Source: Bordetella genomosp. 9
GTDB taxonomy: Bacteria > Pseudomonadota > Gammaproteobacteria > Burkholderiales > Burkholderiaceae_B
Length of the DNA: 64,000 bases
Direction: 5' to 3'
Assembly (NCBI RefSeq): GCF_002261425.1
Contig: NZ_NEVJ01000003.1
Location: 1,488,001 to 1,552,000, forward strand
Below, piece after piece: positions 8,871-17,325 of the stretch. The notes below the pieces were generated by a model that was given only the letters and a program-made list of their open reading frames with translations, did not search any database and had not been told where the DNA came from. The first letter of the stretch is position 1; the number at the start of each line of letters is the position of its first letter. A program made the translations under genes and the position numbers.

Positions 8871-9143
8871 TCAATTGTGGTTGTCGGTGTAGGGCAACAG
8901 CGCCAGGAAGCGCGCGCGCTTGATGGCGGTGTCGAGCTGGCGCTGGTAGTGCGCCTTCGTACCGGTCAGGCGAGCCGGAATGATCTTGCCGTTTTCCTGG
9001 ATGAAGTCACGCAGCGTGTCCAGATCCTTGTAGTCGATCTCTTCCACGCCCGCGGCCGTGAAGCGGCAGAACTTGCGGCGCTTGAACAGCGGGTTCTGCT
9101 GCGTGAATTTGCGTTTTTCCTTGCGCTTACCGAAGAAAGCCAT
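8871..9143 (-). CDS. rpsR: 30S ribosomal protein S18 (bS18)
   Basis: The 90-residue basic protein contains the S18 core [22 protein letters not shown] and [13 protein letters not shown]. It pairs with S6 on the 30S platform. It lies 116 bases downstream of priB. That gap contains two small hairpins (GGGTC-ATC-GACCC near 9165 and GGAGCGG-TGA-CCGCTCC at 9195-9211). Confidence 0.98.
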   Translation of the reverse strand: MAFFGKRKEKRKFTQQNPLFKRRKFCRFTAAGVEEIDYKDLDTLRDFIQENGKIIPARLTGTKAHYQRQLDTAIKRARFLALLPYTDNHN

Positions 9144-9259
9144 GATGTGCCTCTTGATTCGTGTGGGTCATCGACCCGTAATCTTTACCTGAGCGGAGCG
9201 GTGACCGCTCCATCGTTCCCGTACCGCGACCGCTATGCCACCCGGCACCCAACCCGGCA

Positions 9260-9577
9260 TCAACCCACCAGCGGATCCTGCCCCGCCGCCCCCCGCGTCA
9301 CGCGCTGGAGATGCAGCTTCAGCTTGACCGCCCCCTGGCGTACCGGCGCCAGGAAGCCTTGCACCCGCAGCGAATCGCCGAGCCGGACATCGGCCAGCAT
9401 CAAGGCCAGATCCCCCAACGCCACCGCCTGTATCGTCAGTTCGACGCGGCGCGGATGGCCTGCCTCGATCACTTCCGACGCATGTTCCAGCAGCATTTCC
9501 AGCACGGGGATGCCGGCCGGGGTGTGGCGCAACGGTTCCCTTTCGAGTACCTGCGCGCTTAATGCCGTTTCATTCAT
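9260..9577 (-). CDS. priB: Primosomal replication protein N (PriB)
   Basis: The 105-residue single-stranded DNA-binding OB-fold protein takes part in PriA-dependent replication restart. It fits PriB by length, by sequence ([31 protein letters not shown]) and by its place between rpsF and rpsR. It starts 65 bases after the rpsF stop. Confidence 0.95.
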   Translation of the reverse strand: MNETALSAQVLEREPLRHTPAGIPVLEMLLEHASEVIEAGHPRRVELTIQAVALGDLALMLADVRLGDSLRVQGFLAPVRQGAVKLKLHLQRVTRGAAGQDPLVG

Positions 9578-9642
9578 CGCTTGCCGGCCGGGTTGCCGGT
9601 ATGGCGGGCCGCCAGGCCTGCCGTCTATGCCGTTCGAGCGGT

Positions 9643-10017
9643 TTACTCAGCCGGAGTGGCAGCCGCTTCCGCGGACGCCTTGCGGGCTTCTTCACGCTCG
9701 ACCGACTTCATCATGATCGAGGCGCCGGTCTGGGCCTTCTTGGTCTTGATGACCAGGTGGCGCAGGACAGCGTCGTTGTAGCGGAAGGAATGCTCCAGCT
9801 CGTCCAGCGTGGACTGGCTGCATTCGATGTTCAGGCACACATAGTGGGCCTTGACCAGCTTCTGGATCGGGTAGGCCAGTTGGCGGCGGCCCCAGTCTTC
9901 CAGGCGATGCACGCTGCCGCCCTGGCCGGTGACCAGCGACTGGTAGCGTTCGACCATGGCAGGCACTTGCTCGCTCTGGTCGGGATGGACAATGAACACT
10001 ACTTCGTAGTGACGCAT
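9643..10017 (-). CDS. rpsF: 30S ribosomal protein S6 (bS6)
   Basis: The 124-residue protein starts [18 protein letters not shown] and has the S6 core [19 protein letters not shown] and [10 protein letters not shown], with an Ala/Glu tail. It forms a complex with S18. It is the first gene of the operon and has a clear promoter about 140 bases upstream and a ribosome binding site AGGAG embedded in a possible alternative stem. Confidence 0.98.
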   Translation of the reverse strand: MRHYEVVFIVHPDQSEQVPAMVERYQSLVTGQGGSVHRLEDWGRRQLAYPIQKLVKAHYVCLNIECSQSTLDELEHSFRYNDAVLRHLVIKTKKAQTGASIMMKSVEREEARKASAEAAATPAE

Positions 10018-10025
10018 GGGTAAAA

Positions 10026-10068
10026 CTCCTGGTGGATGTCCCGGCGCGGATCACCAGAATCCTGGTGA
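10026..10068 (-). promoter_or_regulatory. Alternative stems in the rpsF leader
   Basis: On the minus strand the leader carries CACCAG (10068-10063), CTGGTG (10057-10052) and a second CACCAG (10034-10029) that runs directly into the AGGAG ribosome binding site (10030-10026). The middle segment can pair with either copy. The first choice gives a 7-bp hairpin (10051-10068) and leaves the binding site free; the second sequesters it. S6:S18 complexes are known to bind rpsF leaders in other bacteria. Whether this is that element is inference. Confidence 0.55.
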
Positions 10069-10155
10069 ATCCAATCCCGAAGAGAACAAACCTGGGATAA
10101 GCCGGGGGACAGCCCGCCGCCCGAAAACACGGACGGTCGAGCAGGAAAGCCGTCG

Positions 10156-10184
10156 ATTATCGCCCGAATCCGACGATTGCGCAA
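10156..10184 (-). promoter_or_regulatory. Predicted rpsF operon promoter
   Basis: On the minus strand TTGCGC (10184-10179) and GATAAT (10161-10156) are separated by exactly 17 bases, a good sigma-70 arrangement. The transcript would begin near 10149 and have a leader of about 130 bases. A perfect 9-bp hairpin (CACGGGCGC/GCGCCCGTG, 10190-10210) lies just upstream and may end transcription from folE2. Confidence 0.7.
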
Positions 10185-10283
10185 GTTCACACGGGCGCGT
10201 CGCGCCCGTGCAACGGCCGTGGCCGTGGCCGGCCGCGGGACCGCTCAGGGCGCCTAAGAGGACCTGAGGAGGCCTCAGGGGCC

Positions 10284-11099
10284 TCAGAGGGCCGCCGGCC
10301 CCGTCCCTTCCACGACCGCATACGCGGAGTGGTTGTGGATGGATTCGAAATTTTCGGCCTCGACCCGGTAGGCGCCGACGCCGGTGCGCACCGACAGCCG
10401 CGCCGCCACGTCGCGGACCAGGTCCTCGACGAACTTGGGATTGTCGTAGGCGCGCTCGGTGACGAATTTTTCGTCCGGGCGCTTGAGCAGGCCCCAGACT
10501 TCGCAGGAACCTTCATCCTCGATCAGGCGGATGATTTCCTCCACGCCGACGTCGTCGCCGATGCGGGCGGCCACCGTCACGTGGGAGCGCTGGTTGTGCG
10601 CGCCGTATTCCGAGATCGCCTTGGAACAGGGGCACAGGCTGGTCAGCGGCACCTGCACGATCAGTTCGAACTCGACCTGCTCCCCGGCGGCCCGCGCGAC
10701 CCACTGGATCTCGTAGTCCATCAGGCTCTGGACCCCGGACACCGGCGCCGACTTGTTGATGAAATAGGGAAACGCCGCCGTGATGTCGCCACGCTCGGCA
10801 TGCAGCAGCGGCAACATTTCACGCGCCATGGCGCGGAAGGACGCCGGCGTCATCGGGGTGCTGCGGTATTTTTCCAGCAGCGCCACGAAGCGGGACATGT
10901 GCGTGCCCTTTTCCTCCGCCGGCAGGGCCACCGTCAGCGTCCAGTTGGCCACCGTGGCCATGGCGCCGCCATCGGCGGCCTGGACCAGCATCGGATGGCG
11001 CACGCCACGTATGCCCACCCGCTGGATGGGGATGTGCCGCGTATCGGCCGAACTCTGCACGTCCGGCATGATGAGGGCGGAATCGATCGGGGAATTCAT
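10284..11099 (-). CDS. folE2: GTP cyclohydrolase FolE2 (type IB)
   Basis: The 271-residue enzyme converts GTP to dihydroneopterin triphosphate, the first step of folate synthesis, and is the metal-flexible alternative to zinc-dependent FolE. Signatures are [17 protein letters not shown] near the start, [22 protein letters not shown] with the catalytic Cys, and the final [14 protein letters not shown] chose the ATG at 11099 ([15 protein letters not shown]) because it gives the family length. A longer frame back to 11141 adds only unconserved residues. It lies 107 bases after dxs. Confidence 0.94.
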   Translation of the reverse strand: MNSPIDSALIMPDVQSSADTRHIPIQRVGIRGVRHPMLVQAADGGAMATVANWTLTVALPAEEKGTHMSRFVALLEKYRSTPMTPASFRAMAREMLPLLHAERGDITAAFPYFINKSAPVSGVQSLMDYEIQWVARAAGEQVEFELIVQVPLTSLCPCSKAISEYGAHNQRSHVTVAARIGDDVGVEEIIRLIEDEGSCEVWGLLKRPDEKFVTERAYDNPKFVEDLVRDVAARLSVRTGVGAYRVEAENFESIHNHSAYAVVEGTGPAAL

Positions 11100-11206
11100 A
11101 GATCTGGCCTGTGACAAACGGTCTGCCTGAGCGCCGTCCAAAATGTCGATGGACCTGCATTATCGCCCAACCCAACCCTGGCGCCCGGGAAAACCCTTTT
11201 CCCTAC

Positions 11207-13096
11207 TCAGCCCCGGTTCACCTTGGCCAGGGGCCGCGCCAGCAGGTCGCCGAAACGCGCGCGCACCGCGGCCTCGATGCCGGGGGCATCCAGCCCGACG
11301 CCGGCCAGCAAGGCATGCTGCTCGCCATGATCGATGAAGCGATCCGGCAATCCCAGCTGCAGCACCGGCAGGTTGATCCCGGCGCCATTCAAGGCTTCGC
11401 ATACCGCGCTGCCGGCCCCGCCCATGATGGCGCCCTCTTCCACCGTCACCAGCGCGTCGTGGCCACTGGCCAGTTCGTGCACCAGCGCCTCGTCCAGCGG
11501 CTTGACGAAGCGCATGTCCGCCACCGTGGCGCCCAGCGCTTCGGCGGCTTTCTCCACCGCGGGCAGCAGCGTGCCGAAACACAGGAAGGCGATGGTCGCG
11601 CCGTTCCGGCGCACCACGCCCTTGCCCAGCGGCACGTCGTCCAGCGTCGCCGGAACGGCGGCGCCGCGGCCGCCGCCGCGCGGATAGCGCACGGACGCCG
11701 GGCCCGCATGGCGGTAACAGGTGGTCAGCAGCAGGCGCGCCTCGGCCTCGTCGGAAGGCGTGGCCACGACCATGTTCGGTATGCAGCGCAGGTAGGCGAT
11801 GTCGTAATTGCCGGCGTGCGTGGCGCCATCGGCGCCCACCAGGCCGGCGCGGTCCAGCGCGAAGGTCACGTCCAGGTTCTGCAGCGCCACGTCGTGGATC
11901 AGTTGATCGTAGCCGCGCTGCAGGAAGGTCGAATAGATCGCCACCACCGGCTTCTGCCGCTCGCATGCCAGGCCGGCGGCGAACGTGACGGCGTGCTGTT
12001 CGGCGATACCGACGTCGAAATAGCGCGACGGAAAACGCCGCTCGAATTCCACCAGCCCGCTGCCTTCGCGCATCGCCGGCGTGATGCCGACCAGCTTTTC
12101 ATCCTGGTCGGCCATATCGCACAGCCATTGCCCGAAGACCTGCGTGAAGGTCAGCTTGGACGGCGCCTTGGCCGGCACGATGCCGACTTCCAGATCGAAC
12201 TTGCCCGGGCCGTGATAAAGCACGGGGTCGGCCTCGGCCAGTTTGTAGCCCTGCCCCTTGCGCGTCACCACGTGCAGGAACTGCAGGCCCTGCAAGGCCT
12301 TCAGGTTCTGCAGCGTCGGCAGCAGCGCGTCCAGGTCGTGGCCATCGATGGGGCCGACATAGTTGAAGCCGAATTCCTCGAACAGCGTGGCGGGCGTCAC
12401 CATGCCCTTGGCATGTTCCTCGAAGCGGCGCGCCAGTTCGAGCACCGGCGGCACGTGCTGCAGCACCGCCTTGCCGACGTTCTTGGCAGCCGCATAGAAG
12501 CGGCCCGACATCAACCTGGCCAGGTAGCGATTCAAGGCCCCCACCGGCGGCGAGATCGACATGTCGTTGTCGTTCAGGATCACCAGCAGGTTGATGCCCG
12601 GCGTGACGCCGGCATTGTTCATGGCTTCGAAGGCCATGCCGGCCGACATGGCGCCGTCGCCGATCACGGCGATGTGCTGGCGCGCGATGCCCGCATTGCG
12701 CGACGCCACGGCCATGCCCAGGGCCGCCGAGATGGACGTCGATGAATGCGCCGTGCCGAAGGCGTCGTACTCCGATTCGCAGCGGCGCGGAAATCCCGAA
12801 ATGCCGTCCGCCTGGCGCAGCTTGGCCATGCCTTCGCGGCGGCCCGTCAGGATCTTGTGCGGATAGGATTGATGGCCGACGTCCCAGACGATGCGGTCAT
12901 GCGGCGTATCGAATATGTAGTGCAGGGCCAGCGTGAGCTCGACCGTACCCAGGTTGGACGACAGATGGCCGCCGGTGCGGGACACCGACGTCAGGATGAA
13001 GGCGCGCAGCTCATCGGCCAGCTTCTTCAGCGAGCGCCGGTCCAGCCGCCGCAGGTCCGCCGGGCTATCGATGGCTTCCAGGAATTCAGTGGTCAT
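11207..13096 (-). CDS. dxs: 1-deoxy-D-xylulose-5-phosphate synthase
   Basis: The 629-residue thiamine diphosphate enzyme condenses pyruvate with glyceraldehyde 3-phosphate, feeding isoprenoid, thiamine and pyridoxal synthesis. Features are [31 protein letters not shown], the cofactor motif [16 protein letters not shown], and the C-terminal transketolase part ([18 protein letters not shown]). The ATG at 13096 is preferred over a TTG at 13111. It follows ispA by 45 bases, the usual xseB-ispA-dxs order of proteobacteria. Confidence 0.97.
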   Translation of the reverse strand: MTTEFLEAIDSPADLRRLDRRSLKKLADELRAFILTSVSRTGGHLSSNLGTVELTLALHYIFDTPHDRIVWDVGHQSYPHKILTGRREGMAKLRQADGISGFPRRCESEYDAFGTAHSSTSISAALGMAVASRNAGIARQHIAVIGDGAMSAGMAFEAMNNAGVTPGINLLVILNDNDMSISPPVGALNRYLARLMSGRFYAAAKNVGKAVLQHVPPVLELARRFEEHAKGMVTPATLFEEFGFNYVGPIDGHDLDALLPTLQNLKALQGLQFLHVVTRKGQGYKLAEADPVLYHGPGKFDLEVGIVPAKAPSKLTFTQVFGQWLCDMADQDEKLVGITPAMREGSGLVEFERRFPSRYFDVGIAEQHAVTFAAGLACERQKPVVAIYSTFLQRGYDQLIHDVALQNLDVTFALDRAGLVGADGATHAGNYDIAYLRCIPNMVVATPSDEAEARLLLTTCYRHAGPASVRYPRGGGRGAAVPATLDDVPLGKGVVRRNGATIAFLCFGTLLPAVEKAAEALGATVADMRFVKPLDEALVHELASGHDALVTVEEGAIMGGAGSAVCEALNGAGINLPVLQLGLPDRFIDHGEQHALLAGVGLDAPGIEAAVRARFGDLLARPLAKVNRG

Positions 13097-13141
13097 GCTT
13101 TTCGCAACCAAGGTCGTGGACCGCGCGCGCCGCCAGGCGCC

Positions 13142-14053
13142 TCAACGGTCCCGCAATACGATGAAATCGGCCAGTTCCGCCAGCCGGGCACGCCCTTCGC
13201 CCAACGGCACCAGGGCCTGCAGGGCGGCCTCGCGCAGGTCCTGCGCGAAAGCGCGCGCCTGCTCCAGGCCCATCAGCGAAACATAGGTCGGCTTGTTGTC
13301 GGCGGCATCCTTGCCCGCCGTCTTGCCCAGTCTGGCCGAGTCCGCCGTCACGTCCAGAATATCGTCCACCACCTGGAAAGCCAGGCCGATCGCCTGCGCG
13401 TAGTCATCCAGGGCCTGCCGCGCGCTGGAGCTGGCGCCCGACACGATACCGCCCAGGGCCACGCTGACCGCCAGCATGGCGCCCGTCTTCATGCCATGCA
13501 TGGTCTGCAGCGCTTCGCGATCCAACTGCCGCCCCACGCTTTCCAGGTCGATCGCCTGCCCGCCCGCCATGCCCATGCTGCCGGACGCGCGCGCCAGCGC
13601 CCGCGTCGCCTGCACCACCAGCGCGGGCGCGATCGGCATTTCCGCCAGCAATTCGAAGGCCAGGGGCTGCAAGGCATCGCCGACCAGCATGGCCGTGGCT
13701 TCGTCGTACTGCACGTGGGTCGTCGGACGGCCGCGGCGCAGCGTATCGTCGTCCATGCAAGGCAGGTCGTCGTGCACCAGCGAGTAGGCGTGGATCAACT
13801 CGACGGCCGCCGCGGCGCGGTCCAGCGAGGCTTCGACGGCCATGACATGGCCGCTGATCGGGCAGGCCTGACCGGCGGCATACACCAGCGCCGCGCGCAC
13901 CCGCTTGCCGCCCCCGAGCACCGCATAGCGCATCGCGTCATGCAGGCGCGCGGGCACGGCGTCGGCCGGCGGCAGCAATTCGTCCAGCGTCCGTTCGATG
14001 TGGTCGGCGCGGCCGGCCAGCCATTCCTGGAAAGCGAGATGGGAGTACTTCAT
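13142..14053 (-). CDS. ispA: Farnesyl diphosphate synthase (geranyltranstransferase)
   Basis: The 303-residue prenyltransferase joins isopentenyl diphosphate units to make C15 farnesyl diphosphate. The first aspartate-rich motif is HDDLPCMDDDTLRRG and the second is VVDDILDVT. GGGKRVRAALVY near the N-terminus binds substrate. The start overlaps the xseB stop as ATGA, so the two are coupled. Confidence 0.96.
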   Translation of the reverse strand: MKYSHLAFQEWLAGRADHIERTLDELLPPADAVPARLHDAMRYAVLGGGKRVRAALVYAAGQACPISGHVMAVEASLDRAAAAVELIHAYSLVHDDLPCMDDDTLRRGRPTTHVQYDEATAMLVGDALQPLAFELLAEMPIAPALVVQATRALARASGSMGMAGGQAIDLESVGRQLDREALQTMHGMKTGAMLAVSVALGGIVSGASSSARQALDDYAQAIGLAFQVVDDILDVTADSARLGKTAGKDAADNKPTYVSLMGLEQARAFAQDLREAALQALVPLGEGRARLAELADFIVLRDR

Positions 14054-14361
14054 CCGTTCGATTCGTCATCCAGGGCGCCCGGATCGAGCGGACGCAGCAG
14101 GTCGCCTTCCAGCACGCGGACCTGCTGTTCCGCCTGAGCCAGCCTTTCCTGGCAGATGCGCGTCAGCTCCACGCCGCGCCGATAGGCCGCGAGCGACTCT
14201 TCCAGCGGAAGGGAACCGTCCTCCATGGCCGCGACCAGGGATTCGAGTTGCGCCAGGGCGGTTTCGAAGTCCTGGGGCAAGGCGGACGCGGCGTTGCCTG
14301 TCGCGGCCCGTCCGGTCGTGGTGGAAGGAATATCGTGCGGATCGGCTTGCGTGGGGGCCAA
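14050..14361 (-). CDS. xseB: Exodeoxyribonuclease VII small subunit
   Basis: The 103-residue protein contains the XseB helical core FETALAQLESLVAAMEDGSL followed by LEESLAAYRRGVEL, after a polar 30-residue N-terminal extension. It works with XseA, which is not in this window. The start is a TTG at 14361 with a ribosome binding site GGAG six bases upstream. That site lies inside one arm of a 12-bp inverted repeat. Confidence 0.92.
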   Translation of the reverse strand: MAPTQADPHDIPSTTTGRAATGNAASALPQDFETALAQLESLVAAMEDGSLPLEESLAAYRRGVELTRICQERLAQAEQQVRVLEGDLLRPLDPGALDDESNG

Positions 14362-14437
14362 GCGTGTCTCCGAATAAAACTGCCGTGAATAATCATGGAA
14401 TTGTACGAGATCGGGAACCGAGGGGTCGGAGACACGC
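14362..14437. repeat. 12-bp inverted repeat in the xseB/Rieske intergenic region
   Basis: GCGTGTCTCCGA at 14362-14373 and its exact reverse complement TCGGAGACACGC at 14426-14437 are separated by 52 bases. The left arm contains the xseB ribosome binding site on the minus strand. A TACAAT box on the minus strand (14405-14400) lies between the arms. A minus-strand transcript begun upstream of the right arm would bury the xseB start in a stem; one begun from the internal box would not. Confidence 0.6.
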
Positions 14438-14538
14438 CGCCACGCAATAAGTCATGAAATATGGAAGGGCAGGCTTTCATCCAAACGGCGCGCGGGCACG
14501 CTTGTAGCGGCTGGGGTACAATGCTTATTCAAATTTCG

Positions 14539-14596
14539 ATCGGCCAGCCCGATTTTTCTTCGCGCCAGAACGGATTCGTGCCGTCCTGGCTTTTTT
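14539..14596 (+). terminator. Tandem hairpins with T runs in the leader of the Rieske gene
   Basis: Two hairpins lie between a TACAAT box (14517-14522) and the ATG at 14615. The first is ATCGG-CCAGC-CCGAT followed by five T (14539-14558). The second is a 10-bp stem with one mismatch, GCCAGAACGG/CCGTCCTGGC (14564-14590), followed by six T. The second looks like a complete intrinsic terminator just ahead of the ribosome binding site GGAGGG. It could be an attenuator or the end of a small RNA. Confidence 0.55.
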
Positions 14597-14614
14597 ATCC
14601 GAGCGGAGGGAATC

Positions 14615-15769
14615 ATGACCGACATTGGTCGGATGGCGCAATTCGTGCCAGCTCGCACCCAGCTACCCGTCAGCGCCTATTTTGACGAAGCCCGTTTGCA
14701 GCGCGAGCAGGAAATCATTTTCCAGCAATCCGCGCTGTACGTCGGCCATCGCAAAATGGTTCCCGAAGTTGGCGATTGGCGTACGCTGGTCCAGGAAAAA
14801 GGCGGACGCGCTCTTGTCCACACACCGCAGGGTATAGAACTTATCTCAAATGTCTGCCGCCACCGCCAGGCCCTGATGCTTGGCGGCGTGGCGGGCAATG
14901 TCACGGGCGCCGATACGGCGGGCAATCTGCGGGCGACCGGGGGCAACATCGTCTGCCCTCTCCATCGCTGGACCTATAGCGCCCAGGGCGAGCTGCTGGG
15001 CGCGCCTCAGTTCGACAGTACGCCCTGCGCCCGGCTGGACCGTTTTCGCCTGCGCGATTGCCATGGCCTGCTGTTCGAAGGCCCGCGCGATCCGCTGCAG
15101 GACATCGGCGGGCTGTTCGGGCGTCCCGAATTCGATTTCGGCGACTACGTGCTCGATCGCGTGCAGATCCACCAATGCAACTACAACTGGAAAACCTTCA
15201 TCGAGGTCTACCTGGAGGACTACCACGTCGGGCCCTTCCATCCCGGCCTGGGGCGTTTCGTCACCTGCGACGACCTGGCCTGGGAATTCGGTTCCTGGCA
15301 CAGCGTGCAGCGCGTCGGCGTGCACCAGGCGCTGGCCCATCCGGGATCGGACGTCTATCGCGCCTGGCATGACCGCGTGCTGGACTTCCGGCAAGGGGCG
15401 GCCCCCGATTTCGGCGCGGTCTGGGCAACCTACTTCCCGACCCACATGATCGAGGTCTATCCGCACGTACTGGTGCTGTCCACGCTGCACCCGCGCGGGC
15501 CGCAGGACACGCTGAACGTGGTGGAGTTCTACTACCCGGAAGAAATCGTCGCCTTCGAACGCGAATTCGTCGAGGCGCAACAAGCCGCCTATATGGAAAC
15601 CGCGGTGGAAGACGACGAGATCGCCGAACGGATGGATGCGGGCCGCAAGGCCTTGATGGAGCGCGGCATATCCGAAGCCGGTCCCTATCAATCGCCGATG
15701 GAAGACGGCATGCAGCATTTCCACGAATGGTATCGGCGCATCATGGCGGAAACGGATCCGCATCCGTGA
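14615..15769 (+). CDS. Rieske non-heme iron oxygenase, alpha subunit type
   Basis: The 384-residue protein has an N-terminal Rieske [2Fe-2S] domain with ligands Cys81 and His83 (CRHRQ) and Cys114 and His117 (CPLHRW). The C-terminal catalytic domain carries the mononuclear iron motif EDYHVGPFH (Asp202, His204, His209). The spacing between the Rieske pairs is longer than usual because of a Gly/Thr/Ala insertion (about residues 94-111). Such enzymes hydroxylate aromatic rings or cleave quaternary amines, and the substrate cannot be told from sequence alone. No reductase or ferredoxin gene is adjacent. The ribosome binding site is GCGGAGGGAATC before the ATG. Confidence 0.88.
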   Translation: MTDIGRMAQFVPARTQLPVSAYFDEARLQREQEIIFQQSALYVGHRKMVPEVGDWRTLVQEKGGRALVHTPQGIELISNVCRHRQALMLGGVAGNVTGADTAGNLRATGGNIVCPLHRWTYSAQGELLGAPQFDSTPCARLDRFRLRDCHGLLFEGPRDPLQDIGGLFGRPEFDFGDYVLDRVQIHQCNYNWKTFIEVYLEDYHVGPFHPGLGRFVTCDDLAWEFGSWHSVQRVGVHQALAHPGSDVYRAWHDRVLDFRQGAAPDFGAVWATYFPTHMIEVYPHVLVLSTLHPRGPQDTLNVVEFYYPEEIVAFEREFVEAQQAAYMETAVEDDEIAERMDAGRKALMERGISEAGPYQSPMEDGMQHFHEWYRRIMAETDPHP

Positions 15770-15782
15770 TGCAGGAACATGG

Positions 15783-15813
15783 AAAACGCCAGGGCTCCCC
15801 GGCGTTTTTTTTT
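15783..15813 (+). terminator. Intrinsic terminator after the Rieske gene
   Basis: AAAACGCC and GGCGTTTT form the stem around AGGGCTCCCC, followed by nine T. It lies 14 bases after the stop codon and separates this gene from the arsR unit. Confidence 0.88.
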
Positions 15814-15871
15814 CGCTCGGTTTTTCGCTCGACCTGGAGCGCGGCCCTGCGCCATGGCGGCAGCCCCCGTA

Positions 15872-15899
15872 TTGACATATCGGAAAATTCCGATATGAT
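15872..15899 (+). promoter_or_regulatory. arsR promoter with embedded operator
   Basis: TTGACA (15872-15877) and TATGAT (15894-15899) are spaced by 16 bases. A perfect inverted repeat with 10-bp arms (CATATCGGAA/TTCCGATATG, two-base centre) spans 15876-15897 and fills the spacer, the classic place for a repressor. The predicted start of transcription, about seven bases after the -10 box, falls on or next to the A of the arsR ATG at 15906, so the mRNA may be leaderless. No ribosome binding site is visible. Confidence 0.8.
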
Positions 15900-15905
15900 C
15901 GCGCC

Positions 15906-16208
15906 ATGGATTTGCTCGAAGCATTCAAAGCCCTCTCCAACCGTACACGCCTTTCCATCCTGCAAGGGCTGAAAGATCCGGCGAAGAACTTTCCTCCGCA
16001 GGACGAAGGTGACGTCGATACGGTGGGAGTCTGTGTCAGCAGTATCCAGGAAGGCGTCGGCCTGTCGCAATCCACGGTGTCCGATTATCTTGCCACGCTG
16101 CAACGTGCGGGGCTGGTGGAAGTCCGGCGCATCGGTCAGTGGACGTACTACAAGCGGAACGAAGCAGCCATCCGTGCGCTCGCCGACGCCATAGGGAAAG
16201 AGCTGTAA
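15906..16208 (+). CDS. ArsR-family winged-helix repressor
   Basis: The 100-residue protein has the ArsR fold: FKALSNRTRLSILQGL, then the recognition region GLSQSTVSDYLATLQRAGLVEVRRIGQWTYYKRN. It carries one cysteine (Cys43, GVCVSSI) just ahead of the recognition helix and no ELCVCDL-type metal-binding box, so sensing of arsenic is unlikely and a thiol, quinone or electrophile signal is more plausible. The same operator type is found in its own promoter and ahead of the next gene, which suggests it represses both. Confidence 0.88.
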   Translation: MDLLEAFKALSNRTRLSILQGLKDPAKNFPPQDEGDVDTVGVCVSSIQEGVGLSQSTVSDYLATLQRAGLVEVRRIGQWTYYKRNEAAIRALADAIGKEL

Positions 16209-16247
16209 TCGTCGAGCGGACTTTTTTCATCCTTTTTCTACCCCAAT

Positions 16248-16267
16248 ATATCGATAATTCTCGATAT
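16248..16267 (+). promoter_or_regulatory. Second ArsR-type operator
   Basis: ATATCGA and TCGATAT form an inverted repeat across 20 bases with centre TAATTC, the same overall length and outer sequence as the core of the operator at 15877-15896. It lies 26 bases before the oxidoreductase start codon. Confidence 0.75.
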
Positions 16268-16293
16268 CCCTTTTTCCAGAAACGAGGACAGCA

Positions 16294-17268
16294 ATGCAAG
16301 CGATCGTACTCACATCATTTGGCGGACCGGAATCGTTCGAACTCCGCGACGTGCCCAAGCCGGCGCCGCAGGCGGGCCAGGTCCTGGTCCGCGTACATGC
16401 CAGTTCCATCAACCCATTGGATTACCAGGTGCGAAGGGGCGACTATCCCGATCTGGTGCGGCTGCCCGCCATCACCGGGCACGACATATCGGGCGTGGTC
16501 GAAGCAGTCGGGCCGGGCGTGACGACCTTGTCCCCCGGCGACGAAGTCTGGTACACCCCGCAGATATTCGACGGGCCGGGAAGTTATGCCGAGTACCACG
16601 TCGCGGCCGCGAACATCGTCGGGAAGAAGCCGGCTTCGCTGAGCCATCTGGAGGCGGCAAGCCTGACCCTGGTGGGCGGAACGGCGTGGGAGGCGCTGAT
16701 CGGACGCGCGGCGCTGAGAGTGGGCGAGACCATCCTGATCCACGGCGGCGCGGGAGGCGTCGGCCATGTGGCGATCCAGGTCGCGAAAGCCGTGGGAGCA
16801 AGGGTGCTCACGACCGTACGCCAGGCGAACGTCGAGTTCGCCCGAAGCCTGGGGGCTGACGTGATGATCGACTACGAAAACGAGGATTATGTCGACGCCG
16901 TCATGCGCGAGACGGCGGGCCGCGGCGTCGATGTCATCTTCGACACCATCGGCGGCAACACCTTGGCCCGCAGCGCGGACGCGCTGGCGCAGCTGGGCCG
17001 CGTCGTCTCGATCGTCGACATCGCGCAGCCACAGAATCTCATTCAGGCCTGGGCCAGGAACGCGAGTTATCACTTCGTCTTCACGAGACAGAACCGCGGC
17101 AAGCTCGATGAACTGAGTACTTTGGTGGAACGCGGCCAGCTGCGGCCGCACGTAGGCGCGGTTTATGCACTTGCCGATATTCCGCTCGCCCATGCGCGGC
17201 TGGAGAGCGCGAACAACGGCCTGCAAGGGAAGATCGCGATCGCGATCGACCCTGGCCTTGTCCCCTGA
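16294..17268 (+). CDS. Zinc-independent MDR oxidoreductase (NADPH:quinone reductase-like)
   Basis: The 324-residue protein is a medium-chain dehydrogenase/reductase of the quinone oxidoreductase branch. The N-terminal catalytic fold begins [23 protein letters not shown]. The nucleotide-binding motif is [22 protein letters not shown], followed by [15 protein letters not shown]. The structural zinc cysteines of alcohol dehydrogenases are absent. A ribosome binding site (ACGAGGACAGCA) precedes the ATG. With the upstream repressor it looks like a small stress-response unit that reduces quinones or reactive carbonyls. Confidence 0.88.
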   Translation: MQAIVLTSFGGPESFELRDVPKPAPQAGQVLVRVHASSINPLDYQVRRGDYPDLVRLPAITGHDISGVVEAVGPGVTTLSPGDEVWYTPQIFDGPGSYAEYHVAAANIVGKKPASLSHLEAASLTLVGGTAWEALIGRAALRVGETILIHGGAGGVGHVAIQVAKAVGARVLTTVRQANVEFARSLGADVMIDYENEDYVDAVMRETAGRGVDVIFDTIGGNTLARSADALAQLGRVVSIVDIAQPQNLIQAWARNASYHFVFTRQNRGKLDELSTLVERGQLRPHVGAVYALADIPLAHARLESANNGLQGKIAIAIDPGLVP

Positions 17269-17325
17269 GCCATTCGGCAAGCCGACCGGCAAGCCATCCG
17301 GCGAGCCATCCAGCAAGTCGTGGGA

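Noticed and set aside
9195..9211. Hairpin between priB and rpsR considered as a terminator
   Set aside because: No T run follows, and the downstream genes belong to the same operon. It is more likely a processing or stability element.
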